Source: Ophiocordyceps camponoti-saundersi (nom. inval.) (taxonomy: Eukaryota > Ascomycota > Sordariomycetes > Hypocreales > Ophiocordycipitaceae). Taken from it: 64,000 nucleotides of DNA. A program made the translations under genes and the position numbers. The notes under the pieces are model-generated. The model was not told the DNA's origin. It worked only from the letters and a program-made list of their open reading frames with translations, and made no database searches. Shown here piece by piece: positions 40,763-51,306 of this stretch (its first letter is position 1; the number at the start of each line of letters is the position of its first letter). The stretch is from positions 62,001 through 126,000 of the forward strand of contig PDHQ01000033.1 in assembly GCA_003339415.1 (NCBI GenBank). Direction: 5' to 3'.

Positions 40763-42134
40763 GGGGAAGAAACTGCCAAGATATTGGCTCATCCATTGGG
40801 GTAAAGCAATGACGAGGGACTTGAAAGTATCTTCGGCCACGGCTGAGGTCATTGATTGAGTGCATGTTTGCAAGGTATTTAAGCCAATAAAACTGGTATT
40901 TATTCATGAAGTCGATTGCATGCCTGATTTCCCACACATACTTGAGGATGCATGTTGTCATGTTAGCAAACTACGTATGTAAACATCCAGTCCAGCTGTT
41001 AGTGGGTTACTAGAATGGCTGTAAAGACACTGCCATCAATGAACCCTTCGGGTATTAATCACCCCTGGGATATCCCTATGCATCCAACAGCAAAAATCCC
41101 TCGTAGTGTTCGCAGACGACAACAAGCTATTCCCATCACCCGCAGACCTACACCACTCTTCTCCTACAGCTATCCTGCTTTCCCTCGAGATACCGCGGCT
41201 CAAGCCGGGGGGGTCGTGGTCTGGGCAATGAAATGAGCGGATCGGGCCGTCGAGGAGTTTCAGCTTCGCTTCCGAGGCGAGGTCTCGAGTTTGCCGGGGG
41301 ATGCTGACGTAGTTTGAGAGACGATGAGGATTCGTTGTCCCTATCGGTATGCTTCTGTTAGCCGGTGCATATCTTGGGGTGTAAGTCAACATGTGCTTGA
41401 TAATGATATAGATACCTACGTATAGAAGGTATAGGCGCTTAGTTTATCGTGATGATGGAAAAATGCCAAGCCCTGAAGGGGTTATCCCCAGATACAGCCA
41501 CTGCGTACTATGCAGCTGATAGGCGCATTATTTACAGTCTTAAGAAGAGTAGAATTCTCATACCCGGTAAGCCTAAACCTATTACACCTATTTGCCTTCA
41601 TCATGCTTCAGGAGAATCAAATCAGCAGCTTCTGCTCGCTAAGCTGAGAACGAAAGAGAACTACAGATATTGATAGAATTCATCAGCAAGGTTCCGTTGC
41701 TCTGCCTAGTCCTATCCATCTGAAGAGGGTCTTGGCAAAAGATTATCACGAGACCTAAAAAAACATACAGCAGCCGGTGTTCGCTGGTCGTCACCGACCC
41801 AACTACTAATCTGCCCCTTGCCAGTTTAACTAGGGGAGAGCGGACGGGATCCCGTGTTTTCTAGCAGGTATGGCCGTATGTGTTAGTCAATGATTTAGTT
41901 AGGTACTATAAAGGAAGTTGTCTTGCAGAGGTGAATTACCAGGACAACTTCCTCCAACATCTATCACAATGTTCTCCCATCATGTGCTCAGCAGCGTCCT
42001 AACTGACTTCACATACCCCCCTATGTAGATATCACCGAGTCGGGATTCTAGTATACTGACTCAACTGATTAATCTTTCAACCGCTCGAATCGACTACCAG
42101 CTTATTCTCCCCAACGTTTTTTCTTTTCTATGTT
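40763..42134. other. gene-poor, decayed-looking region
   Basis: AT-rich and full of stops. Short frames at 41036-41392 (-) and 41449-41673 (+) have no resemblance I recognise. Contains an orphan TATA box and inverted repeat at 41907-41953. Together with the next two pseudogenes it forms a decayed island. Confidence 0.5.
41907..41953. promoter_or_regulatory. TATA box overlapping an 11-base perfect inverted repeat
   Basis: TATAAAGG at 41907-41914 overlaps AGGAAGTTGTC (41912-41922), whose exact reverse complement GACAACTTCCT lies at 41943-41953 with a 20-base spacer. A short ATG frame follows at 41970. It looks like a promoter with no intact gene behind it; the repeat could be an operator-like palindrome or form an RNA hairpin. 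Confidence 0.5.
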
Positions 42135-42936
42135 TCAATCTTCACTCGATGTAGGGTTATTATTCGGCCTAATCAGTTGGAAGTAGGGATCGTACTCGAT
42201 CGCACTATCCTGACCAAGGGAGAACCTATACCGGAAGACCAACTTGGCGAGAAAGACCTTTACGTCTGCCAGAGCAAGATTGAATCCGATTACAGCTGCG
42301 CTTGCCGGTCATGAAAGGCACGTAACTCACAGCCGGTTTATTCCTCGCCTCTTTCGAGTCCCAGCGATCGGGATCGAAGTCGTAAGGCCGATCCCATATC
42401 TTCTCGTTGTTGTGAATATGGGGGATAGAGATGATGACGATGGCGCCAATGGGCAACCTGTAGCCGCCGGGGAGGATCATGTCCGTCTTGGCCGTCCGAC
42501 CCGGTTAATAAGACGGGTTATGACGCCGTTGCGTCTCTTTGACCAGCTTATCGAGATACGGAAGGCTGTTGACCTTTTCCGCAGTGACTTTGGCATCATG
42601 GGTCCAACCGTGATCGACCAGCTCCTGCAGCAGACGGTTCTCACACCGGGATATTGCACCAAGCAGTAGATTAACCACGAAAGGAGCGAAGACGTGGTCG
42701 TGAAGCCGGCGCCGATGGCGACCGCCAGTGTGTGAAGAAACTGTGACCGCGGTAACTGGTTCCCCCTTATTATCAGTCGCCCTCAAGAGGTAGTCTTGTC
42801 GCGAATAAAGGATGTTAGCATCGTGTTGATATGGGAGGGTTAGAAGGAAGATGTCACACACCAACGACGTTCTCAGACTTGAGAGCGGCAAGTTCTCGCT
42901 ACCCTTGGACGCCTTGTTAATTGACTCATTGAGCAA
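42135..42936 (-). pseudogene. cytochrome P450 pseudogene
   Basis: C-terminal half of a P450 on the minus strand, broken several times. In order: the I-helix GAGFTTTSS in one frame; a frameshift near 42643-42649, after which ENRLLQELVDHG and the K-helix KETQRR (ExxR) are in another frame; a TAA at 42507..42505 inside NPSY*PGRTAKTD; then PGGYRLPIGAIV and the PERF-like DFDPDRW; and an extra base near 42290-42292 right at the heme-binding Cys (GKRSC then IGFNLALADVK in the shifted frame). The end is TGA at 42137..42135. The N-terminal half is absent: the neighbouring YWTD pseudogene begins instead. P450s are haem monooxygenases; the original pathway is unknown. Confidence 0.88.
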
Positions 42937-42954
42937 CTCCTAGATACCGTCTCC

Positions 42955-43779
42955 ATGATCGAGCAGCATTACATCAAGGAGCGTGGCCTGGCGCTCAAGG
43001 CCGGCAAGATCTTCTGGACCAGCATGGGCATTCCGTCTCTCAACGACGGCTCCGTCTCCAGCTGCAACCTCGATGGCAGCCAGATCAAGGAAATCGTCCC
43101 CAAGGGCAAGGTGCATACGCCCAAGCAGCTATACTTGGACCAGACGAATTCCAACATCTACCTCTGCGACCGCGAGGGACTCCGTGTCTGGCGCGTCAAT
43201 TTCGACGGCTCCCATCTGGAGTTGCTAGCCCAGACGGGCGACTGGGAAAATGAAGAAGGCGTCCGAGACCAGCAACGTTGATGTGTCGGCATTGCCGTGT
43301 CGCCTGCAACGGGCAAGTTCTACTGGACGCAGAAGGGTCGCTCCAAGGCAAATGAGGGACGCATCTTCCGGGCTAATATAGAGATGCCGGCCGGAGCAAG
43401 CCCCGAGACACGCGAGGATATCGAGTGCCTCTTCCAACGCCTACCCGAGTGTATCGATCTCGAAATCGACGAATACAACAACCTTCTCTACTGGACGGAT
43501 CGAGGTGAGCTGCCCTTTGGCTGTTCCGTCAACCGAGTTAATCTCAGCAAGGTCAAGCCACCTCAGGGCAAGGCCATGAGCTTGCCAGGCAAAGACTACG
43601 ACATCATCACCCGCGGTATGCACGAGCCCGTCGGCCTCAGCCTGGACCTAAAGAACCAGCACATCTACTCCTGCGACATAGGCGGCACCGTGTATATGAC
43701 GGACTTGAACGGCGGCAACAAGAGGATGTTCTATGAGGACTGCGGCTCATTGGCTGGACTCACTCATCTGCACGTCTAA
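42955..43779 (+). pseudogene. YWTD/LDLR-B beta-propeller protein, truncated and interrupted
   Basis: A six-bladed YWTD-type propeller gene remnant. Blades are visible as KIFWTSMGIPSLNDGS, NIYLCDREGLRVWRVNFDG, KFYWTQKGRSKANEGRIFRA, LLYWTDRGELPFG and HIYSCDIGGTVYMTDLNGG. The frame is broken by TGA at 43279-43281, just before CVGIAVSP, where the family usually has Trp-Cys (TGG to TGA would be one change). The first one or two blades are missing: the ATG at 42955 starts inside the propeller, next to the P450 breakpoint. No intron could remove the stop. Fungal members are often annotated as 3-hydroxyacyl-CoA dehydrogenase by error; their function is not known. Confidence 0.82.
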
Positions 43780-44375
43780 TAGCTTGCATAACCACGTGGC
43801 GATTGTTGGGGAGAGCCTGAGCGGTGATGGTGACTGACGAAGACGGGGGTGTATAGCAGCGAGACGATGAGGGAGGTTAAAGGGGTAGGAAACAGGAGGA
43901 GAGAAAGTCGGCAGTGCAAGCCAGCCGACCGCGGTAGAGGACGGAGATAGGGTAGATATCACAGACGCACTCAAAAATGGAGGCACCTCCAGAGGAGATG
44001 CTCAGATAATCCATTTGCCCTATACACAAGGGCCGCTACCTTCACCACACACACACACACACACACACAAACACCAGAGTACACAGAGGAAAGATAGAAT
44101 AATGTACTGGACGGAGGAACAAAGGAGAGACAAGGTTGATCAACAGAGAAAAAAAAAAGACTTGCTCAATGGCCGCTCCCTCTTCTGCTCAAACCACCAC
44201 GGCTCGACCTCTCCGCCACAAACTTCTCGCTCGACGCCTGGTCGTAACCGCACGTATGAACCAGGTAGAATATTCTGCCAGCGCTTCAGTCACACAAAAC
44301 ACTCCAGCATAGAAGAAAGATGGGAACAAGAATAGGGGAAGAAAAGGGGGGAAAGGGGGGGGAAGAGAACAAGAC
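43780..44375. other. intergenic
   Basis: 3' flanks. Contains a CA microsatellite. No gene recognised. Confidence 0.5.
44046..44069. repeat. (CA)n microsatellite
   Basis: About 12 CA units in a non-coding stretch. Confidence 0.9.
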
Positions 44376-47300
44376 TCACTGCTCATCGTCCGTCTCTCGC
44401 TGCCGCACGTCCTCGAACCGCTGCTGGCTCTCCATCCAAGCCACCGCCCTCCCCCTCGCTTCCACCTTCTTGACCCAGAGCCGAAAGTTCCCCGTCACCG
44501 GCCGGTGGTCGCTGACCCTGACCTCGTGCCTCCGGTAGTCCACCTGCTGGATCCGGCCTCGACCGCGGCAGAGCAGCCTGTCGCACCAGGCGGGACTGCG
44601 CCGCTTCTCGCTCGTGTCGTACGTGTCGGTGCCGACGTCGTACTTGTACGTCGGCGCGAACGAAATCGTCATCTCGTCAAAGGCCCGCAGCCGAAACGCC
44701 GGGTTGCGCCGCCGCGCCATGAGCAGCTGGTCGCGCTCCAGCAGTTTCGCCAGGTTTTGCTGCTCCACCGCCTTGACCACCGTGTCGCGCGACATGGTGT
44801 CGATCCGGTAGTTGAGGTCCCCGTTGAGCACGCACAGCTCGTGGTCCAAGATCATCGTCCCGTCCCCGCCCCCGGCGAAGCTGTCGATCCGCGCCTCGGC
44901 GTCCCTCTCGGCGGGGAACAGCGTCGAGTCGAGTATGGCGGCCACGTCGTTGTGCCGCGAGCTCGACTGCGACTGGCCCGCCGCCAGGTGGCAGTTGACA
45001 AAGCACAGCGACGTGTCGTCCACCTGGAACCGCACCACCACCGCCCCCTTGTTTCCGTGCAGCCCGCCCATGCCGCGCTTGACCTCGGCCGCGCTCACGT
45101 TGCGGATCCTCTCCCGCAGCGACCCCTTGACGAAGACGCACGTGAACAGCCCGACCAGCGGTGCCGAGTGCAGTAGGTGGTACAGGTCGTCGGCCGGCGC
45201 GTAGTCGTCGAGCGTCTTGATGAGAAAGTCGCGCCAGTCGCGGTACTGGTGGCTCATCCGCTCCTGGTCGGCGCCCTCCTTCTTCTTCGCCTTGAGAAAG
45301 CGCTTGGCCGTGGCCGTCTTGTCCTCGAGATCGACGAGCTCCTGGAAGCCAAAGATGAAGATTTCGGGAGCCGAGCTCGACTGGACCAGCTCCCGGAAAA
45401 AGGACGCGTCCGAGTCCGAGTAGCGCAGGCTGTGAGGCGTCGACGCGCCCGCGTTCCACGTCATCACCGTCGCCCGCATCTCTTGAAAGTCGCAGTATTC
45501 GACGTCCTTCGACTTCATGTCTTCCTCGAGCCAGTCTTCCTGCATCAACCCATCCCAGGCCCTAATCTTGTTGTCGGAGCCAAGGGAGACGACCTGAACC
45601 CGGTCGAGCCGGTAAGCGGCCGCCGGGTCGGCCATCATCTTGATGATGGACTGGTCGTGCGCCTGCCAGTCCTTGCGAACCGTCCACGGACTCGTGCTCA
45701 CGTCGTAGACGCACATCTTGCCCGTGTTGTATCCGGCCCACAGGTGCTGTCCGACGCCGGCCAGGGCGTTGATCTTCCACGAGCTGATGCTCAGCACCGC
45801 CAGGCACGAGTAGTCTTGCGTCGAGAAGATGCTGATCTTGCCGTCGATGTGGCCCAGCAGAGCCTTGTTCGGTTGCGTCCGCATCAGCGTGCCGGCCGTC
45901 ACGTCGCCCGCGCCCTCGTAGGTCAGCGGCCGCACCAGCACTTGAAAGGGCCCGCTGCTGGCCGGTGAGGGCGCGAAGATGCGGATCGCCTTGCCCGCCG
46001 CGTGCCACAGCTCGTCGCCCACCACCATGGAAAAGGTGTGGCCCCGCGGGAGCTTGTTGCTCTGATGCGGGTGGCCGGCGAGGTTCGGCACCCCTTCGGC
46101 ATCCGGCCCCCAGGAGAGCAGCATGCCCATCTCGTCCAGCGTCCAGAGCTCATTGACGTGGCGGTAGATTCGTATCACGTCGCAGCGCCCGTGCAGGTTG
46201 GCCTTGGTGTGCACCACGCGCTGCGTCGCCACGTCCACTTCCATAATCTCCCCCAAGTTGGTGCCGATCCAAAGCGTCGATCCCTCCGTGTCGGCGCTGG
46301 GCGCCGGCTTGAAGGCGACGGCGGTGGCTCGAACGCCCTCGGTGTGGGAGAGACTCATAATCTGCTCGCCGTCGACGACATTCCAGACGCGCGTCAGCTG
46401 GCCGGTGGTACAGACGAGCTCCCCGCAGGAGTCAATCGCCCGCGCGTCGTAGCGCGTCTGTATCTCGTGACATCCTTTCCTGATGAAAGGCGGTCGCCGA
46501 TTCGAGTTGGATCCGTCGGGGAACGCAGTCGTCGTTTTGCTGCTGCTCGACGAAGCGGCTTCCGTTACCGCCACGGCCGGGGGCGCCTTGGAAGCAGCCG
46601 CATGCGGCAATGAGCTACTCCCAGCTTCCGGCCTTGTCCCGTTGGGCGTCCGCTCTCGAGGTCGGGCGTTGTTGGTCGGTCGAGTCGGTAGGGGAGGAGC
46701 CTGCCGAGGAGAAGGCTGAGGAACGGGGCGGTCCGACGACGGGAGCGGAGGAGGGGGCGGAAGAGGCGTTTCGAACTTTTGAATGTTTGCTTGCGAAGTA
46801 GAGTGCGAGGGTCTCGAATGGACGTCGTCGACGTGGTCTTCGGCGCCTCTGAGCCGGCTAGGGTCGGCAGTGTGGCGGATGTCGGCGACGCGCGGGGATG
46901 TCAAATGTGACCTTGCCGGGGCGGCTGCTATTTGGTCCCGTTCCGTCTTCTTCGTCGCGAAGGATGGGCGCCGCGGCGGAGGAGGCTCTAGTCCTGCGCC
47001 GTCTGCCTTTAACTTTCCGGCGGGTCGCGTCGGCAGCTCCCGTAGAGGCTCGGTGTGCATCTGTTGAGGGCTGCTGGGAGGACTATTAAACGGGGAAACA
47101 GCCTGCGAGATGTCGGCCCTATCGCGAGATTCGGGCAAGCTCGGGGCCGGACGACCACGAGCCGATCGCGGAGCTGGAGGCGGCGGCGGAGCTTGCTTTC
47201 CCTCCCTGTCTCTCCTGACCTCGGTTGAGCGTCGCGGCGGAGGGGGCGAGGGCGGGTTCGACAGGCAGGGGCGAGGAGGCTTGATGACCGGCGCGTGGGG

Positions 47301-47780
47301 GCTCATTGGCTGACCAGGCATCTTGCTCGGTTTCGGCGGCGCGACACGCGCTTCGTGGCTGGGCGGATCCAGGAAAGGGGAGTGGCTCTCAGTGGTCGGC
47401 GAGGCGCCTTCGGGGGACATGGGCGGAGCCTGAACCGTGACGGCCGGCGGCTGGAGAGCGAGGCCCAGTGGCTTGATGGTCGAAGAAGGTCTCCTCGAGG
47501 GATTCGCGTTGCCCATTCTGTCGGCAACCAGGCGATCGGTAAGTTTGGCGGGCGTCTTTGGAGGGGGCGCCACGTCGTGGGCAGCAGACTTGAAGTTGCG
47601 AAGCCTCTCGGGTTTTGGTGCTGGAGACAGGGGACGCGGTTGTTCCTGTTGCTGAGAGCCCGTGTTCATGTTCTCGAAGCGAGCGAGGAGCGATGAGACG
47701 GGCTTCTGCAGACTGTCAGAGCACGCGTCTCGAGCTGTAGGGAGGTCACAGAGGTGAGCGACTGACGATGGAGGAGCCAT
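44376..47780 (-). CDS. WD-repeat inositol-polyphosphate 5-phosphatase
   Basis: Single 3.4-kb exon, 1134 aa. The first 430 residues are Pro/Ser/Arg-rich and probably disordered, with several poly-Pro stretches able to bind SH3 domains. A beta-propeller follows (about 433-760: SCGELVCTTGQLTRVWNV, TLWIGTNLGEIMEVD, HLWAGYNTGKMCVYD, IRAWDGL). The IPPc domain covers about 770-1100: VMTWNAGAS, FGFQELVDL, GNKGAVVVRF, VNCHLAAG, NGDLNYRID (about 983), PAWCDRLL and SDHRPV (about 1091), all catalytic motifs of 5-phosphatases. It should remove the 5-phosphate from PI(4,5)P2 or related inositides, affecting endocytosis and actin. The MAPPSS start is chosen as first ATG; a slightly upstream exon (ATG near 47811) joined after a very short intron is possible but less likely. 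Confidence 0.93.
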   Translation of the reverse strand: MAPPSSVAHLCDLPTARDACSDSLQKPVSSLLARFENMNTGSQQQEQPRPLSPAPKPERLRNFKSAAHDVAPPPKTPAKLTDRLVADRMGNANPSRRPSSTIKPLGLALQPPAVTVQAPPMSPEGASPTTESHSPFLDPPSHEARVAPPKPSKMPGQPMSPHAPVIKPPRPCLSNPPSPPPPRRSTEVRRDREGKQAPPPPPAPRSARGRPAPSLPESRDRADISQAVSPFNSPPSSPQQMHTEPLRELPTRPAGKLKADGAGLEPPPPRRPSFATKKTERDQIAAAPARSHLTSPRVADIRHTADPSRLRGAEDHVDDVHSRPSHSTSQANIQKFETPLPPPPPLPSSDRPVPQPSPRQAPPLPTRPTNNARPRERTPNGTRPEAGSSSLPHAAASKAPPAVAVTEAASSSSSKTTTAFPDGSNSNRRPPFIRKGCHEIQTRYDARAIDSCGELVCTTGQLTRVWNVVDGEQIMSLSHTEGVRATAVAFKPAPSADTEGSTLWIGTNLGEIMEVDVATQRVVHTKANLHGRCDVIRIYRHVNELWTLDEMGMLLSWGPDAEGVPNLAGHPHQSNKLPRGHTFSMVVGDELWHAAGKAIRIFAPSPASSGPFQVLVRPLTYEGAGDVTAGTLMRTQPNKALLGHIDGKISIFSTQDYSCLAVLSISSWKINALAGVGQHLWAGYNTGKMCVYDVSTSPWTVRKDWQAHDQSIIKMMADPAAAYRLDRVQVVSLGSDNKIRAWDGLMQEDWLEEDMKSKDVEYCDFQEMRATVMTWNAGASTPHSLRYSDSDASFFRELVQSSSAPEIFIFGFQELVDLEDKTATAKRFLKAKKKEGADQERMSHQYRDWRDFLIKTLDDYAPADDLYHLLHSAPLVGLFTCVFVKGSLRERIRNVSAAEVKRGMGGLHGNKGAVVVRFQVDDTSLCFVNCHLAAGQSQSSSRHNDVAAILDSTLFPAERDAEARIDSFAGGGDGTMILDHELCVLNGDLNYRIDTMSRDTVVKAVEQQNLAKLLERDQLLMARRRNPAFRLRAFDEMTISFAPTYKYDVGTDTYDTSEKRRSPAWCDRLLCRGRGRIQQVDYRRHEVRVSDHRPVTGNFRLWVKKVEARGRAVAWMESQQRFEDVRQRETDDEQ

Positions 47781-48379
47781 CAGGTCCGTCTTCGGCGGCG
47801 GAAGGTTCCATGGCAGCGAGATGCCAGGCCGTAGAGATAATCGTACGAAGAGAGCGAGCGCATGTGTCGCGGCCAGGTCGACGTCGGGCTGGCGAAAAGG
47901 GGGGCGGGAGGGCAGAAATGACAGACAGAAGGCAGAAGGAAACGAGGTGAGGAGAGACGGTTATGGCATCATCTGGTGTGAGATTGGGTGACGCAGCAGC
48001 GTATTGCGACTACCGTGAGAGAGAAACAGACGGTTCACCGGCAGGGGTTGAGCATGACGAGGCCGTGAATATGACCCTGGTATTCGTAGTAGGTAGGTCG
48101 AGATGGTGTCTGTCTTGTTGAGTACGTAAGCGGGCGCGTCAAGAGCAAGTGTGTCTTACTATTCGCACATTGGATGAGATAATTGGGATTGAAGAAGAAG
48201 GAGGGGGAAAGGAAGAGGAGAGTCCGCCCTCCCCGCTGTGGCGCATTACATCAGCGGGGTCACGGCAATCTTGCATCTTCTGATGCCAAGTCCAGTGATG
48301 CGCAGAAACTTCGACGACGACTTTGGAAGCCGAGTCAATCATTCCTGTTCGCATCGCCCGTGATCGTCTGTCATCCATC
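47781..48379. promoter_or_regulatory. divergent upstream region
   Basis: Upstream of the 5-phosphatase gene (-) and of the small gene at 48380 (+). GC-rich, purine-rich on +. No RNA gene or clear TATA box. Confidence 0.4.
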
Positions 48380-48902
48380 ATGAACACTGTGCGCGCAGCT
48401 CTCCCGCCCCTCCTACCCACGAACGGCGACTGACTTCGGCTAGGTCCGATCGTTCTGGTGCGCCACCTTGATGATGCCTCTCGGCCGCCCTCATTAGCAT
48501 CGCGCTGACGGTCTCTCTCTAAACGACAGGGTCGGCTGGGGCTCTCTATGTGTCGGTAAGGGTTGACCCTCTCCCCCGAAAATCGTTCCGTCCCGTCCGT
48601 GCCGCTGAAGGGCGAACCCGATTGCAGCCGGCGCCGGCGCATACTACCTGGCCAAGCGCGAGATCAACGCCGACCGCCAGTCCAAGCTCGAACAGGCACG
48701 CAAAAAGGAGCTCGAGAAGCAGACGCTACAGAATATGGAGCATGCCAGAACAGATAGCGTCGGTTCGCCTAGCCAGGAGGCCAGCTCTGATCCTGCGCCG
48801 ACGAGGCACGCGCCGGCGACAGAGTCTGAGCGTGTTGCTGAGAAGAGCAAGTACGAGAGCAGCGTGCCATATCGAAGGCCGAAAGGTGATCGCTTTTCTT
48901 AG
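48380..48902 (+). CDS. small single-helix protein, possibly mitochondrial
   Basis: Proposed exons 48380..48388, 48498..48555 and 48628..48902 (113 aa). The last intron (GTAAGG...TTGCAG, 72 nt) is well supported because it joins VGWGSLCV with AGAGAYYLAKREINADR, one hydrophobic helix followed by a basic heptad. The first junction is uncertain: it is the only phase-consistent choice from the ATG at 48380. After the helix comes a charged helix (LEQARKKELEKQTLQ) and a Ser/Pro/Glu-rich tail ending GDRFS. This layout resembles small fungal mitochondrial inner-membrane proteins with a GAYY(F/L)AK motif, but I cannot name it. Confidence 0.55.
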
Positions 48903-49291
48903 TGAGGGTTCGGATGGAGGAGGCACGAGTAGGAAAAAAGAAAAAAAACTGAGTGGTCGAAAGTATCAGCATCTGTTTTATTAAGGGGACCATTTGTGTG
49001 AAGCTCACCAAGATTATCGTCATCTTTACGAAGCTCGTCATAGCTCGTCATAGCTCGTTACCTACTACAGTCATACTATCCGTAGCTTATCATGCATAGC
49101 ACTCGCCAAACTGCACTGCTGTGAGTGTCGAGAGCTCTGTGTTTAACCGACGCTTAGCCGACGCACTGCAAACCCACCAAACACCAACCCAAATCTGCAT
49201 CGTTTTCCTTCTCCAGCACTGAAGCGGTACGCAAGCTACGACCACCTACCTTCACCGCCGGCCACGGCTACGTCGCGACGCCATCGTCGAC
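48903..49291. other. intergenic
   Basis: Poly-A run near 48934-48951; tandem AGCTCGTCAT units at 49029-49050. Promoter of the next gene. No further gene. Confidence 0.5.
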
Positions 49292-51306
49292 ATGGTGACG
49301 ACGCCGGACCTCTCTATAGCCAAGGCCGCCTTGACGGCCTCGCTGCTACGCGCTGATCCGGAGTCGTTGAACCGTGCAGCCGTAAACGACTTTCTCGAGC
49401 TGCTAAACAACACGCTCGACCAGTGTTCGCGTCCCAACGTCAAAGTACGCGCCTTTTCTCTCTTGGTGTTTTCTCCTGCTTTCTTCTGGTCTCTCCTTAC
49501 TGACTCGTAATCTTTTTCTCTGAGCAGAAGTGCAAGGACTGGATTCTCGCCAATGTCGTCCCATCCAAAGGCCGAGCCTCGACGCTGGGCAAATATCTCG
49601 TCGCGCTCGCGGAGAGCATGGAGAAGGATTTTGACCGTCCCAGCGTCCGTCGTCGCCGACTTCACGTTTTGTACATCGTTAACGACGTGCTGCATCATGC
49701 CGTTGTCGGCCAAAACGACCAACACCTGGTTCGAGCCTGGGAAGCTCATCTGCCCGCCATGATCGCGACCGCGTCCACTTTTGAAAAGTGTCCCAAGCAC
49801 CTGGCCAAGGTCCGCGCACTTATCGATTTGTGGGAGTCGAAGCGTTATGCTTCTGCCGACCTCGTCGATCGCCTCAGGGAATCGTTCACCCGAGCCTCCG
49901 ATAAAGAGTCTGGCACCCGCATTCAGATGACTCCGGCTGCCCTCGAGCTCGCCAAGGAAGCTCCTTACATCATGCCATCGGTTCACGGTGACGCTTCACT
50001 TCCGTGGCACGACCAGCCGGCATCGTTATGGCTGGCGCAGCTCAGACCTGGGTCGACACAGCCCATGCGTCGCTCGCTCGTGCGCCCCATCCAGCTCAAC
50101 CCGGGCCCGGCTAGCGAGACTCTGATCCAACTCGTCAAGGACACGCTTGAAGACGCCGACATGCTATTTCGTAAGGATAGTCTTCGCGAAAGGGCCAACG
50201 TCGACTTTAATCCGCTGGGAGAGAGACTGGACCAGTCGGACCAGACGTATTGGGGCTGGTCGTCGCAGTTCTGTCGTCGGGTCAAGGAAGGCCGCCAGTA
50301 CGTCGCAAAGGCGGCCGTTGACCGCTCACGTTCGCGATCCAGGTCGGGGAGGAGAAAAAGCTCGTCTTCCCGGAGTCGGTCTTCTCGATCGCCCAAGCGT
50401 CCCAGGTTCGTGTCGTCCCGGTCTCCGCGCAGTCGGGACGTGAGCCGCAGCCCGGTCCGCCATGGCAGTCGCAGCCGCAGTCGTGGTCGCAGCCGCAGTC
50501 GCAGCCGCAGTCGAAGCCGTCGCGGACGAGCGCAGCTCGCCTCAAGTGGCTTTCGTCGACGCAGTCCGGTCAGTCGCCATGAACACAGAAACGGGTCCTA
50601 CAGCCGCAGTCGCAGCCCGTCGCCGCGCCGACGTCGAGACACGTCCTACAGCCGCAGCCGTAGCCCGGCTCCGCGGCGAGGCCGAAGCGGCCGCCGCCGC
50701 TCCTACTCGGCATCCGAGTCCCGTAACTCATCTGGCTCGCGGTCGAGAAAGGGCCAGAACACGTCTTCTCGCTCGGCCAGTCCCTACGGTGACGGGCCTA
50801 ATCGCGATAGCCGCTCATATCACGACGATCGTGCGCCTCAGCAGCAGCAGCCGCCTGCCGCTCAGCCGCAAGCTCGCGGCTTCTCTCAGCCCGGCCCTGC
50901 TTCCCTCGACGCAGGAGGCTTCTCTGTGCCGCCGCCGCCGCCTCCACCGCCTCCACCCATCGGTTTCCACGGTATCTTTGCGCATCCTCCTCCCCCTCCT
51001 CCTCCTCCTCCTCCCCCTCCTTCTGCCCCCTCGCAGCAAGGCTGGAACACAGGCAATCGATCAGGGCTCACATCTTCTCATCAGACGGGAGGCAACAGCG
51101 GATGGAATAACGCGTCTGCCCCGACCCAGTATGACGGACAACAGCAGCAGCAGCAGCAGCAGCAGCACGGCTTCCACAGAGGTCGGGGAAACAACCGCGG
51201 AGGCAACTCCGGACGCGGATACAGAGGACGCGGACGCGGCGGTAACAACAACCGCGGCGGACAAGGATACGGTTATGGCTACGGCTACGGCCATGGCCAG
51301 CGATGA
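49292..51306 (+). CDS. CID and RS-domain RNA-processing protein
   Basis: Exons 49292..49444 and 49528..51306 (643 aa); 83-nt intron. N-terminal CID-type domain (SLLRADPESLNRAAVNDF through RRLHVLYIVNDVLHHAV and HLAKVRALIDLWESKR), which in relatives reads the phosphorylated CTD of RNA polymerase II. A middle region has MTPAALELAKEAPYIMPS and ends with GERLDQSDQTYWGW. Then an RS domain rich in SRSRSR/RSPS repeats (about 330-500), poly-Pro blocks and a Gln run coded by CAG repeats, and a C-terminal RGG-like region (GRGNNRGGNSGRGYRGRGRGG). This is the layout of CHERP/SR140-type spliceosomal proteins (U2 snRNP-associated). Which of these it corresponds to is not settled. Nuclear. Confidence 0.85.

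Noticed and set aside
40763..42134. Remnants of a transposon in the gene-poor island
   Set aside because: I found no transposase or reverse-transcriptase motif and no terminal repeats; decay alone is what can be seen.
44505..46968. Long plus-strand frames opposite the 5-phosphatase gene
   Set aside because: Antisense shadows of a GC-rich gene; Arg/Val/His-rich with no family resemblance.
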